25,179 nt of DNA, from IMG/VR virus record IMGVR_UViG_3300032893_000263, positions 1 through 25,179 of that record; one strand, given 5' to 3'. This document shows positions 14,497 to 22,483 of the stretch, in pieces. Source of the stretch: a virus. The position numbers and the translations under genes are program-made. Numbering within the stretch: position 1 is the stretch's first letter; every line of letters starts with the position of its first letter. Below the pieces are notes generated by a model, which saw only the letters and a program-made list of their open reading frames with translations, searched no databases and was not told the origin of the DNA.

Positions 14497-17268
14497 GTGC
14501 GGACCATCACCGCGGCGCAGCAGGGAGTGCTCGACAACGGCAACCAGGCCGAATGGGTGCGCGTGCAGACGAAGGACTCCGGCGGCACCTGGCGCGACCT
14601 GACGACATACCCCGGTTTCAACGCGGTGAAGAGCGTCACATGGACGGAGCAGATCGACCAGCCGCACGCGACGTTCACCGTCGAGCTGTACCGCGAGCTC
14701 TACCTGCTCAGCCTGTCGCCATACGTCACCGCGTCGGCGCTGAACCGCGGCTTCAACCCGGCGGCCAGCTACGCGGCCCTGCTAGCGGTGAACCGCGAGC
14801 TGAAGATTGAAGTCGCCATCGTCCCGATGGACATGAAGCCGAGCTCGGGCGACTGGTTCGAGGTCTTCCACGGACGCATCGACACGCTCGACCCGGGCAA
14901 GAGCGAGACGGTGGAGCTCGCTGGGCGCGATCTCGGCGGCCGCCTCGCCCAGCAGTACATCAAATACGAGCGCGTCTATTCGCTCGCGGCGACCGGCGGG
15001 AACCCCGTCGCGCTGCGCGTGTGGGAGGCGAACCAGGTCTACGCGTTGAACGAATACCTGCTGCCGGCGAGCCGAGGCGACTCAGATCCGGGGCTGGACA
15101 AGTTTCTGAAGTGCAGCCAGGCAGGCACCAGCGGCACAACGGAGCCTGTCTGGACCACCGGATCTGCACAGGTCGACGGCACAGCGAAGTGGGACTATGT
15201 CGGGGCGCCGATCCCCGGCGTGGGCCAGGCCGTCGAGGGGATCATGCAGAACCTGCTCGACGACAACAAGGCGGCGAGCGACCCCTCGGTGACGCTGTAC
15301 ACGCCGACGAGCCCGAGCTGGGCCATCACCGAGTACATTCAGCAGCGCGAATTCACCCTCGACGCGCTGCGCGCCCTGGCCCAGCAGATCGGCTGGGACG
15401 TCCGGTACAAGTGGCGTTCCGGGACGTCGCAGTTCGAGCTCACGTTCTACCAGCCGACCCGCACCAGCCCCTCGGTGGACTTCACCTTCGGCCCGAGCGA
15501 CTACGAGACGCCGACCCAGCTCAAGGTCGACATCGCGACCATCCGCAATTCGATCCGCGTCTGGTATGGCGACGCGTCGGATCTCTGGCCGGACGGCACG
15601 CCGAAGCGCAAGGTGGTCGAGGTCAGCGACTCGAGCTCCATCACGAAGTACGGCGAGCTGTGGATGGAGATCCAGGAGGACCAGACCTCGCAGATCAACT
15701 CGTCGACGGAGGCGAACACGCTCGCGAACGCGGCGCTCTCCGACCTCAAGGAGCCGACCGCCGAGCTCGACGTCCCGCTGTGCCGCGGTTTCCCGTGGGT
15801 CGAGCTGAACGACTACTACACGTTCTCCGCCAATGACCTGCAGTTCGATGCGGACCAGTCGCTCGCGGTGGTGCAGTTCCAGCACACCAGCCAGGGCGGA
15901 AAGGGGCTGAAGACGACGCTGCAGACGCGCGGGCTTCCGACCATCGGCACGCGCTCTCACCTCGACAAGCGCGTGAATCCGAAGGTGCCGCCGAAGTTCA
16001 GGCCGCACCAGCAGGTGCAGTACAACGGGGCCAAGACGCCAGCGCTGTCGAACTCGAGCGTCGTCGGCGGTCAGCATCTGCTGCTCACCCAGACGTTCGA
16101 CAAGAACCAGCTGCCGGAGGAGTACGAGCACCACGTCTACCCGTCGTCAGGCACCACGCTGAGCTCGAGCACGCTCGCGGCGATCACCAGGGACCGGCAC
16201 TTCACGCCGGCTCACCTCATCGCGGGCAAGCAGTACTACCACCGCGTCGTGCCGCGGTACCGAAACGCGGACCGGCTCGTTCGCATGCAGCCGAGCATCG
16301 AGCAGGGCTTCCTCGCCGGGCGCGCGTTCGCGAATCACATCACCGACGGCATCGCGCTCGGTAGCTACCCGCTCAACGGCGGCTTCGAGACGCGCCAGGA
16401 CACGTCGGGCTTCCCGGACTGGTGGACGCCGAACGTTGGCACACTCGGCGTCGATTTCGCCGTGATGGAGGACGGCAACGGCATCAGCGGCGGCCGCTAC
16501 ATGAAGATCATCAGCAACGGGAGCACGAACCCCGAGCTGCTGAGCGCTCAGCTTCCGATCACCAACGAGAGCGCGAGCGGAACGCGGCTCTCCGGGCAGT
16601 ACCGCTTCCGCGCGATGGTGAAGACCGACGGCGCCAACGTGTCGGGCGGCGACAACCTCTGGATTGCCTGGAAGGGCGTCGACTACGCGGGCGTGTACCA
16701 CGGCGAGAACGGGCTCTTCTCGGTCGCGTCGGACTCGAACCCAGGGATCTGGTCCTTCGTCAGCTCCGCGGGCAAGTTCGGTTTCAGCAGCACCCGGAGC
16801 GTCTACATCCGTGTCTTCACCGACCACGCCGGCGCTCACCACGGGCAGACCTTCTACATCGACGAGCTCCGCTTCGATTACATCGGCACGAGCTGGTACG
16901 TCGTAAACGTCGGCGGCGGGGCCATCTGCGACTCAGGCGAGGCGATCCCGAACTTCGCAAACGGCTGGCAGGACGCGAGCCAGGACGACGCGCCCGACTG
17001 CTATTACAACGTCCCGGGCTTCCGCCGCGACGTGACCGGCTACATCGAGATTGTCGGCCGCGTGAAGAGCGGCGCCATTGGCGACGTGCCCATCTTCACG
17101 CTTCCGGCATCCTTCCGACCCCTCGTCACGCAGGACTTCGTCGTGATGACGGACCAGGGACCGGGCTGGCTCCAGGTCCAGCAGTGCGGCGACGTCTGCC
17201 TGCGCGCCGGAAGTGACGGCTGGGTCGACTTCGGCTACCTGCGCTTCCCAACGTTCCCATACACCTGA
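14497..17268 (+). CDS. Tail hub/tip protein with carbohydrate-binding-like C terminus
   Basis: This 923-aa protein is probably the central tail tip protein. The N-terminal 170 residues look like a hub domain (WTEQIDQPHATFTVELYREL, then WFEVFHGRIDTLDPGK). An inserted module at about 174-237 has WEANQVYALNEYLLP and GTTEPVWTTGSAQVDGTAKW, a short beta module common in phage fibres. The hub resumes to about 470. A fibronectin-like stretch lies near 540-600 (GKQYYHRVVPRYRNADR). A jelly-roll, CBM-like domain at about 624-801 starts YPLNGGFETRQDTSGFPDWW and ends TFYIDELRFDYIG. The last 110 residues have the tip pattern VPIFTLPASFRP and WVDFGYLRFP. Start is GTG with GGAG upstream. It likely binds host surface glycans; that is inferred from the domain look. 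Confidence 0.85.
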   Translation: MRTITAAQQGVLDNGNQAEWVRVQTKDSGGTWRDLTTYPGFNAVKSVTWTEQIDQPHATFTVELYRELYLLSLSPYVTASALNRGFNPAASYAALLAVNRELKIEVAIVPMDMKPSSGDWFEVFHGRIDTLDPGKSETVELAGRDLGGRLAQQYIKYERVYSLAATGGNPVALRVWEANQVYALNEYLLPASRGDSDPGLDKFLKCSQAGTSGTTEPVWTTGSAQVDGTAKWDYVGAPIPGVGQAVEGIMQNLLDDNKAASDPSVTLYTPTSPSWAITEYIQQREFTLDALRALAQQIGWDVRYKWRSGTSQFELTFYQPTRTSPSVDFTFGPSDYETPTQLKVDIATIRNSIRVWYGDASDLWPDGTPKRKVVEVSDSSSITKYGELWMEIQEDQTSQINSSTEANTLANAALSDLKEPTAELDVPLCRGFPWVELNDYYTFSANDLQFDADQSLAVVQFQHTSQGGKGLKTTLQTRGLPTIGTRSHLDKRVNPKVPPKFRPHQQVQYNGAKTPALSNSSVVGGQHLLLTQTFDKNQLPEEYEHHVYPSSGTTLSSSTLAAITRDRHFTPAHLIAGKQYYHRVVPRYRNADRLVRMQPSIEQGFLAGRAFANHITDGIALGSYPLNGGFETRQDTSGFPDWWTPNVGTLGVDFAVMEDGNGISGGRYMKIISNGSTNPELLSAQLPITNESASGTRLSGQYRFRAMVKTDGANVSGGDNLWIAWKGVDYAGVYHGENGLFSVASDSNPGIWSFVSSAGKFGFSSTRSVYIRVFTDHAGAHHGQTFYIDELRFDYIGTSWYVVNVGGGAICDSGEAIPNFANGWQDASQDDAPDCYYNVPGFRRDVTGYIEIVGRVKSGAIGDVPIFTLPASFRPLVTQDFVVMTDQGPGWLQVQQCGDVCLRAGSDGWVDFGYLRFPTFPYT

Positions 17269-17272
17269 GCGC

Positions 17273-17304
17273 TGTCCACGAGCAGCGGGAGCCTGCCGCC
17301 CATG
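17273..17304 (+). promoter_or_regulatory. Repeated YGTCCAC start-linked element, site 6
   Basis: TGTCCAC is at 17273-17279, four bases after the TGA of the hub gene. The hexamer GAGCCT is at 17289-17294 and ATG at 17302, 22 nt after TCCAC. GGGAG at 17287-17291 could act as a ribosome site at a long distance (10 nt). Confidence 0.5.
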
Positions 17305-18525
17305 CTCAACGTGATGATGCTCGTGCTTTCGTGCTGCGGCGATGGCGGCTACGTCGACGCGGGCTCCTACTTTCCGTGGAGCACTGGAGGCGGCGCGACG
17401 TGCCCCATCTCGCTCTCGTCCTGCGTGAGCGGAACGCTCGGCGAGTCGCACGGCGGCACCGGCGCCGGAACGCTGACGTGCTCGGCCGGCCAGGCGCTGA
17501 CGTCGAACGGAAGCGCCTACTCGTGCACCTCGGCGCTCGCCGGCGGCTCGAGCCCTCAGGTGCAGTACAACAACGGCGGCGTGCTTGGCGGTGTTTCCAA
17601 CGTCACCAGCGACGGGACCCACGAGCTCTACGCGCCCGAGGCGGTCCCGGCTGCGCCTGGCGCGTCAAACTCGCTCGCGTTCGATTTGAACGGGCTGCAG
17701 ACGGGAACGCCGATGCGCATCGACTTCTTCATGGGTGTGCCGATGCCGGTCGGCTTCTACCGGACCGGGGGCATGTCCTTCGTCGGCAGCTCTTCGAACT
17801 GGTACTTCTGCCAGAACTACTGCGCGCAATGGAACTCGACGTCGGTCGACGTCGCCATCGGCTGCCCGACCACCATCCTTGCGACTGAGGGCTCTGCCAC
17901 GTCGGGCGGCGGCTGGGCGGCGACGAGCCTGGCGACGCGGCTGCGGCACGTGAACTTCGGCACGACGACGAGTCAGAACTGGGTCGGCGTCCACCGCGGC
18001 AACCTCGACGATGGCGAATGGGTCGGCAATTCGGCGGGCATCGGCGGCTTCATCTTCCATACGCGCTTCGCCGGCAACACGCACCAGACGGGCGACATGA
18101 CTTTCGCGGGCGTGGCCGCGACCGCCGGTGCGTTCCCCAACGGGTCGAGACCAGGGCAGCAGCTGAACACTGCCTACGTGGGGTGCGACTCAGGCGACAC
18201 GAACCTTCAGGTCTGCTCGAACGATGGGACGACGACGAGCTGCTCGACGACGAGCGCGAGCTTCCCGTGCCGCACGAACTCGACGCTCTACGACGTGTGG
18301 ATCGAGATGCCCCCGCACGCGGCGTTGCCTGACGGCGGGACAGGTTTCGTGGCGTACGTCGAGCGGCTCGACAGCGCGGCCGCCATTCAGGTCACCAAGA
18401 CCGGCAACATGCCCACGAACAACGTCCAGCTCTCCCCGCACGTCGTCTTCGGCTCGTCCGACGCGGGTGGCACCAACACGACGAAGATCGACTTCTACGA
18501 CCTCGAGACCTGGTCGAACTTGTAG
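17302..18525 (+). CDS. Tail fibre-like protein with lipobox-like N terminus
   Basis: This encodes 407 aa. The N-terminal half has phage fibre hallmarks: GESHGGTGAGTLTC resembles the HGGTGA collar-repeat found in tail fibres, and SPQVQYNNGGVLGG matches the QVQYNDGG-type motif common in fibre shafts. The second half is beta-rich and resembles a lectin-like sandwich (VDVAIGCPTTIL, then GGFIFHTRFAGN, then YDVWIEMPPHAAL). The protein contains many Cys residues. It begins MLNVMMLVLSCCGDGG, a short hydrophobic start with a VLSC segment that resembles a lipobox but lacks the usual basic residues. Export is thus possible but not shown. It probably binds receptors. Start fixed by the repeated element. 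Confidence 0.8.
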   Translation: MLNVMMLVLSCCGDGGYVDAGSYFPWSTGGGATCPISLSSCVSGTLGESHGGTGAGTLTCSAGQALTSNGSAYSCTSALAGGSSPQVQYNNGGVLGGVSNVTSDGTHELYAPEAVPAAPGASNSLAFDLNGLQTGTPMRIDFFMGVPMPVGFYRTGGMSFVGSSSNWYFCQNYCAQWNSTSVDVAIGCPTTILATEGSATSGGGWAATSLATRLRHVNFGTTTSQNWVGVHRGNLDDGEWVGNSAGIGGFIFHTRFAGNTHQTGDMTFAGVAATAGAFPNGSRPGQQLNTAYVGCDSGDTNLQVCSNDGTTTSCSTTSASFPCRTNSTLYDVWIEMPPHAALPDGGTGFVAYVERLDSAAAIQVTKTGNMPTNNVQLSPHVVFGSSDAGGTNTTKIDFYDLETWSNL

Positions 18526-18528
18526 CGT

Positions 18529-18560
18529 TGTCCACGCTCGGGCGGAGGCTGCTCGGCATG
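18529..18560 (+). promoter_or_regulatory. Repeated YGTCCAC start-linked element, site 7
   Basis: TGTCCAC is at 18529-18535, three bases after the TAG stop. The hexamer GAGGCT is at 18545-18550 and ATG at 18558, 22 nt after TCCAC. GGAGG at 18544-18548 could also serve as a ribosome site, 9 nt from ATG. Confidence 0.5.
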
Positions 18561-18899
18561 AAACGAGCTCTCCCCACGCTTGCTGCCCTCCTGGTCGGAC
18601 TCACCGCCGGCGCGGTGCTCGCCGTCGGGCCACGCCTCGCGCCCACCGCGACGTACCACGTCGACCTGACCAACTGCGACGGAGGCGTCAATGCCACGCT
18701 CTCGGCCGGCGACTACTACACGGCGTTCAAAGACGAGGGCGTCTACCTCTGTGTCGGCGACGCGGGGTGCGCCTCGGGGGGTCAGTGGAACCCCAACAAC
18801 CTGGTGCTGAGGATGAGCTTCCTCGACGGGCCGATCTCCTGCCGCAGCGACGGCATGACGGGCGACGTCTCGCTGAACCTCATCGCGCCGGGAACCTGA
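18558..18899 (+). CDS. Small exported Cys-containing protein, unknown function
   Basis: This encodes 113 aa. It starts with a clear signal peptide or membrane anchor: basic MKRA, then a hydrophobic core PTLAALLVGLTAGAVLAV (about residues 6-23). The rest is polar with four Cys (TNCDG, YLCVG, GCASG, ISCRS), enough for two disulfides. No family is recognised. ATG 18558 is chosen from the repeated element and the signal peptide; a TTG at 18528 would add ten residues ahead of it and spoil the signal peptide. It lies between two fibre-type genes, so a small fibre partner or an exported surface protein are both possible. The next gene starts 3 nt after the stop. Confidence 0.75.
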   Translation: MKRALPTLAALLVGLTAGAVLAVGPRLAPTATYHVDLTNCDGGVNATLSAGDYYTAFKDEGVYLCVGDAGCASGGQWNPNNLVLRMSFLDGPISCRSDGMTGDVSLNLIAPGT

Positions 18900-18901
18900 A
18901 G

Positions 18902-20785
18902 ATGCTGAAGCTCCTCGGCGCGCTCGTGCTGGCGCAGGCCTCGCTCGAGGGGCCGATCTTCACGAACCCGGCCCTGTTCGGTTCTCCAGTCTTCGAATTC
19001 GCACCGACGAGCGGTGCGGGCATGAGCGCGGCGTGCGCGGGTGTGACGCCCACGGGCTCGAAGGGCGAGGCGCTCACCTGGGGCGGTCGCACCGGCTCGG
19101 CGACGTGTCTCAAGACCGCCGGGAGCTCGCCGCAGCTCATCGCGAACGGCGATCTGGTGACGCTCTCGACGAACCAGCTCCGCGTGATGCCCGGGGCCGA
19201 CGGGACGACCGTCCTCGGAATACTCGTCGAGCCTGCGGCCACGAACGTCGCGATTCGTTCTCAGCAGATTGACAACGCCGCATGGTCGCCTGCGAACTCG
19301 GGCGTTGCGGCGCCGACCGTGACCGCCGATCAGGCCGTCGCGCCCGACGGGACGACGACCGCGGAGCGCGTGCAGGTTCCGGCGACTACGGTCGCAGGGG
19401 GTCAGTACAGCTTCGTTTACAATTCGACGTCGTCAGTGAACCCAGGCTCGGGTCAGATCTTTCTGCGCGGTAATGGGACGTCGGGAACAGTCGACCTCGC
19501 TCAGTACGGAAACGGAGGTTGGCACGCCGTAGCCTGTTCCTATGTTTCGACGGGCTGGACCCTCTGCCTCAACGAGAATCAAGGAGCCTTCGGCGCGCCG
19601 ATGGGGGCCATCGGCATCGGAAACTTCAGCGGCCTCGCCATCGTCGGCGGGGTCAACCGAGGCGCGCAGGATGTTTTCGTGTGGGGCGCACAGCTCGAGC
19701 AGGGCGCCCGCGCTTCGAGCTACATCGCCACGACGAGCGCCGCGGTGACGCGCAACGCGGAGCCTCCGCCGTACGCGACCACGAAGGTCGCGATCAGCGG
19801 GAGAGCTACGATCGCCGCCAGCTTCATCGCGCCCAACGCAGGGCACGCGGCGAACGACGGAGTCGTGGGGCTGTCGCCGACATCGTCGCCGAGCGACGCG
19901 GCCTCCATCGGGATCGAGTACGACGCGACCGGCAGCGTAGGTTGCTTCAGGCAGGCTTCCGACATTCCGACGTACACGTTCGACGCGCTCGGCCTCGGCG
20001 GCGTTCAGAGCACCGTTGACCGAGTGTGGTGCGCCACGTCGGGCGCGAGCGGCAACTTCTACGGCAAGCTCACCGCGTTCTACACGACCGCGGTCAAAGG
20101 TTTCGACCTCGCGTCGTCAAGCGTCGTCGTGCTCGGCAGCTGGTCGACCGCGGCGCCGCCGCTTGGCGGTGTACTCAAGATGGTCTGCGCCGACCCGACC
20201 TTATGCGCCGGCGGCGCGCTGCCGGGCACGAGGGTCGCCTGGGACGGAGACTCGATCGTCTACGGGTACCCGCAGGTCACGACTTCGCCCGCCGTCGAGC
20301 TCTCTCAGCTGATCGGCTCTCAGGGCAAGATCGTTTCCGACACCGGCGAGAACGGCGACCGCGCCCTCGACTGCTACAACCACTGGACGGCGAGAATTCA
20401 GGGGCGCGGGTTCTCGACTTTGATCTGGAGCTGCGCAGTCAATGACATGGTGGCAGACGCCACGGGAGCGGCGACGGCCGCACAGGTCGAGACGGCGCTG
20501 ACGGCGGCGCTCGCGGACGGCGAGCAGGTGATCGTCACGGGGATCTCGCCGTGGAAAAACTCCCCCAACTGGACATCAGGCCGGCAGACTCAAACGGATT
20601 CGTACAACTCGCTGATTTCGGCGTGGGCGGGCACGCATGGGGTCGCCTATGTCGACCCGTCTCCGATGGGCGGCCAAGGTGGCGACCCGGCTGTCTTGCT
20701 CTCGGCGTACAGCTACGATCTGGTCCACTACTCACCGGCCGGGCAACTTGAGTTTGCCCAGCTCGTTCAGGCGAAGAACCCATGA
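18902..20785 (+). CDS. Tail fibre/spike with C-terminal SGNH (GDSL) hydrolase domain
   Basis: This encodes 627 aa. The N terminus MLKLLGALVLAQA-SLEGP resembles a signal peptide with an A-x-A cleavage site. Residues about 85-250 carry a known phage fibre pattern: LGILVEPAATNVAIRSQQ, then APDGTTTAERVQVP, with a lectin-like sandwich behind it. A second sandwich follows (about 290-430). From about 440 an SGNH hydrolase begins: VAWDGDSIVYGYP with nucleophile Ser451, Gly in SDTGENGD as the probable block II, CAVND with Asn514, and DLVHYS with Asp606 and His609. Such domains deacetylate or de-esterify surface polysaccharides, so a capsule or O-antigen modifying enzyme on the tail is likely. The start overlaps nothing; the stop overlaps the next ATG (ATGA). 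By eye, more A/T-ending codons occur here than in head genes. Confidence 0.85.
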   Translation: MLKLLGALVLAQASLEGPIFTNPALFGSPVFEFAPTSGAGMSAACAGVTPTGSKGEALTWGGRTGSATCLKTAGSSPQLIANGDLVTLSTNQLRVMPGADGTTVLGILVEPAATNVAIRSQQIDNAAWSPANSGVAAPTVTADQAVAPDGTTTAERVQVPATTVAGGQYSFVYNSTSSVNPGSGQIFLRGNGTSGTVDLAQYGNGGWHAVACSYVSTGWTLCLNENQGAFGAPMGAIGIGNFSGLAIVGGVNRGAQDVFVWGAQLEQGARASSYIATTSAAVTRNAEPPPYATTKVAISGRATIAASFIAPNAGHAANDGVVGLSPTSSPSDAASIGIEYDATGSVGCFRQASDIPTYTFDALGLGGVQSTVDRVWCATSGASGNFYGKLTAFYTTAVKGFDLASSSVVVLGSWSTAAPPLGGVLKMVCADPTLCAGGALPGTRVAWDGDSIVYGYPQVTTSPAVELSQLIGSQGKIVSDTGENGDRALDCYNHWTARIQGRGFSTLIWSCAVNDMVADATGAATAAQVETALTAALADGEQVIVTGISPWKNSPNWTSGRQTQTDSYNSLISAWAGTHGVAYVDPSPMGGQGGDPAVLLSAYSYDLVHYSPAGQLEFAQLVQAKNP

Positions 20786-21057
20786 ACGGAACACGCGCAG
20801 CGATCGCAGCAGCAGCACTCGCCACCGCCGGGGTCGTGGGGCTCGTCGCCAACCGCAGCAGCGCCCCGACGTACACGAGGCCGTGCGTGCGCGCGCCGCT
20901 CGATGGCGGCACGGACTGCCTGCGCAACGACGGCATCAGCGGTCCGCGCTTTTTCGGCACGGGCAACGTTTTCCCTGCCTCCCAGGCGACCGGCTCGAAC
21001 TGCGAACAGGTCGAGTGCACCGTCGTGTACGGCGAAGACCCCGACGAGACGCTCTGA
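20782..21057 (+). CDS. Small exported or membrane-anchored protein, unknown function
   Basis: This encodes 91 aa. A hydrophobic Ala-rich segment near the N terminus (about residues 6-23, AAIAAAALATAGVVGLVA) follows MNGTR and could be a signal peptide or a single membrane anchor. The remainder is polar with four Cys (RPCVR, TDCLR, NCEQ, VECTV) and an acidic end. No family is recognised. It begins in an ATGA overlap with the SGNH fibre gene, so it is made with it and may work with it. Confidence 0.72.
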   Translation: MNGTRAAIAAAALATAGVVGLVANRSSAPTYTRPCVRAPLDGGTDCLRNDGISGPRFFGTGNVFPASQATGSNCEQVECTVVYGEDPDETL

Positions 21058-21061
21058 GCCC

Positions 21062-21092
21062 TGTCCACGCCCTCGCGCATTCTTTGCGCGTG
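21062..21092 (+). promoter_or_regulatory. Repeated YGTCCAC start-linked element, site 8 (lysis module)
   Basis: TGTCCAC is at 21062-21068, the hexamer CATTCT at 21078-21083, and the slot is GTG at 21090, 21 nt after TCCAC. There is no Shine-Dalgarno. The site marks the start of the lysis block and picks GTG 21090 as the start of a frame that stays open far upstream. Confidence 0.5.
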
Positions 21093-21428
21093 GCCAGCGA
21101 GCTGACCCCAGCACAGGCGATGGAGCTGCGTGGTGAGCTCGAGGAGCTGAAGCTCCGCGTCAACGGCCTCGAGTCGCGCATCGCAGCGGCAGAGCTGAAG
21201 CAGCGAAACGACCTCGACCAGGTCAACCAGCAGATGACCGCACTGGGGCGCGAGCTCGCCGCCCTGCGGGGCAAGGTGGGCGACCTCGAGTCGCTGCTGC
21301 GGGCGAACCACTACGCGCAGATCCACCTCTGGGGCGTGACGGCCCGCCTGCTGAAGCTGCCGGACGCCGAGATCGACTCCGCCCAGCAGCATGCGCGCGC
21401 CATCTTCGACGGAGCGACCCGTGGCTGA
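21090..21428 (+). CDS. Coiled-coil protein at the head of the lysis module
   Basis: This encodes 112 aa. Residues about 5-70 form a long charged coiled coil (ELRGELEELKLRVNGLESR, then LKQRNDLDQVNQQMTALGREL, then KVGDLESLLRAN). The C terminus has a short amphipathic helix (HLWGVTARLLKLP). There is no signal peptide or membrane segment. The frame is open for 450 nt upstream across the fibre genes, but GTG 21090 is chosen because the repeated element puts its slot exactly there and coding pattern begins there. It might be a fibre-shaft or a lysis accessory; neither is shown. It overlaps the next gene by 8 nt. Confidence 0.75.
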   Translation: MASELTPAQAMELRGELEELKLRVNGLESRIAAAELKQRNDLDQVNQQMTALGRELAALRGKVGDLESLLRANHYAQIHLWGVTARLLKLPDAEIDSAQQHARAIFDGATRG

Positions 21429-21894
21429 ACGCCCAACCCCCAAGAGCGTCTCGCTCGCCGACCACGGCGTCGTCGACATGCTGGACGCGCGCACGCCGGC
21501 GCATGGGCTCGCGACGCCGCCGTATGTCGAGCGGAAGGTCGCCGAGGCCAAACAGGAGACCCTCGCCGAGGCGGTGAAGGCGAAGATCGCAGCGTGGGTC
21601 GGCGCCGGCGTGCTCTCGGCCGTGACCCTGGCCGGGGTGGCGTTCGCGTACGACAAGCTCGAGGACCGCGCGAAAGACGCCGGCACCGCGGCCGCGAAGA
21701 CCGAGGTCGGTGAGCTCAAGAAGACGGTCGAGGCTGACCATGCCGTGCTCGAGATCGTGCGCAAGGAGCAGGCGCACCAGAGCGATTCAATCAGCGAGGT
21801 CCAGACGGACATTCGCGCTCTCTACAAGGCGGTGCTCACCGGTCAGCGCCAGGACCGGCTCGAGCGCCCAGTTACCCATGATGGAGGTCTCTGA
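21421..21894 (+). CDS. Single-pass membrane coiled-coil protein (lysis accessory candidate)
   Basis: This encodes 157 aa. A polar N terminus of about 50 residues is followed by one membrane helix (about 56-76, KIAAWVGAGVLSAVTLAGVAF) and a charged coiled coil of about 70 residues (VGELKKTVEADHAVLEIV and later QTDIRALYKAV). The shape resembles XhlA-type or inner-membrane spanin-type proteins but with the anchor in the middle. GTG 21421 is preferred because GGAG lies 6 nt upstream. An ATG at 21391 would add 10 residues. It overlaps the preceding gene by 8 nt and is coupled to the lysin gene (TGATG). Confidence 0.75.
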   Translation: MAERPTPKSVSLADHGVVDMLDARTPAHGLATPPYVERKVAEAKQETLAEAVKAKIAAWVGAGVLSAVTLAGVAFAYDKLEDRAKDAGTAAAKTEVGELKKTVEADHAVLEIVRKEQAHQSDSISEVQTDIRALYKAVLTGQRQDRLERPVTHDGGL

Positions 21895-22448
21895 TGAGCG
21901 CTCGCGACGTCGCACTGGCATGGGCCCGCACGCAGCTCGGCGCGCCGGTCCTGATGGGCTACCGCGGCGATCTCCGCTTCGACCGCGAGCTGCGGCACCT
22001 GGTGCCCCACGAGCTCGGGCTCCTGGTCTGGGACTGCTCAGGCTACGTCGGCGGCGGCATCAAGGCAGCGGGTGGCCCGGACCTCCGCGGCACCCACAAC
22101 GCACAGAAGTACCATGACGACATGCGACCGCTCGGGCCCGGCGAGATCGTGCTTCCCGGCGACTGCGTCTTCTATGGGCTGACCGGCCCGACGGACGTCG
22201 AGCACGTCGTGTTCTGGGCCGGCAGCGTCGACCCCGTCGGCGGGGCGCCGGCGCCGCTCCCCACCTGGTGGCAGGGGCACGTGCTCTCCGCTGACGGAGC
22301 GACGCACGCCATCACCGACCTGGCCGTCGCCAAGGCGAAGGGCTGCATCGTGCGCGAGCACGACCGCGTGCTGTACCGCGGTGACTGCAAGTACGTCGTG
22401 GCAAGAAGAAATATCTTTCTGGACCGCCTCGACGGCATCGAGCGCTGA
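21894..22448 (+). CDS. Endolysin, NlpC/P60-type cysteine peptidase
   Basis: This encodes 184 aa and should cut peptide links in peptidoglycan at the end of infection. The catalytic Cys48 sits in WDCSGYVGGGIKAAGG, the standard NlpC/P60 motif (D-C-S-G), and His104 in DVEHVVFWAG follows at the expected distance. The third polar residue may be His129 in WWQGHV. Between them GPGEIVLPGDCVFY matches the usual L-x-PGD segment. There is no signal peptide, so it needs a holin or similar route. ATG 21894 overlaps the previous stop (TGATG), with GGAGG upstream. A virion-associated lysin is the alternative, but the membrane-protein neighbours favour host lysis. Confidence 0.88.
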   Translation: MSARDVALAWARTQLGAPVLMGYRGDLRFDRELRHLVPHELGLLVWDCSGYVGGGIKAAGGPDLRGTHNAQKYHDDMRPLGPGEIVLPGDCVFYGLTGPTDVEHVVFWAGSVDPVGGAPAPLPTWWQGHVLSADGATHAITDLAVAKAKGCIVREHDRVLYRGDCKYVVARRNIFLDRLDGIER

Positions 22449-22451
22449 GGC

Positions 22452-22483
22452 TGTCCACAGGCGGGGGGAGGCTGTTGCCCATG
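22452..22483 (+). promoter_or_regulatory. Repeated YGTCCAC start-linked element, site 9
   Basis: TGTCCAC is at 22452-22458, the hexamer GAGGCT at 22468-22473 and ATG at 22481, 22 nt after TCCAC. GGGGGGAGG lies before the slot and could be a ribosome site 9 nt from ATG. The element chooses ATG 22481 over the TTG at 22475. Confidence 0.5.

Noticed and set aside
20637-21089. Upstream part of the frame that contains the 21090 gene
   Set aside because: It overlaps the SGNH fibre gene and the small exported-protein gene, is Arg/Ser-rich without structure, and the repeated element places the start at GTG 21090.
17287-22472. Reading the GGAGG in sites 6, 7 and 9 as plain ribosome sites that explain the whole repeated element
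   Set aside because: GGAGG-like bases occur in only about four of ten sites and 9-10 nt from the start, while the box, the spacing and the A before the slot occur in all ten. A ribosome site would not explain the upstream YGTCCAC. Some sites may serve both roles.
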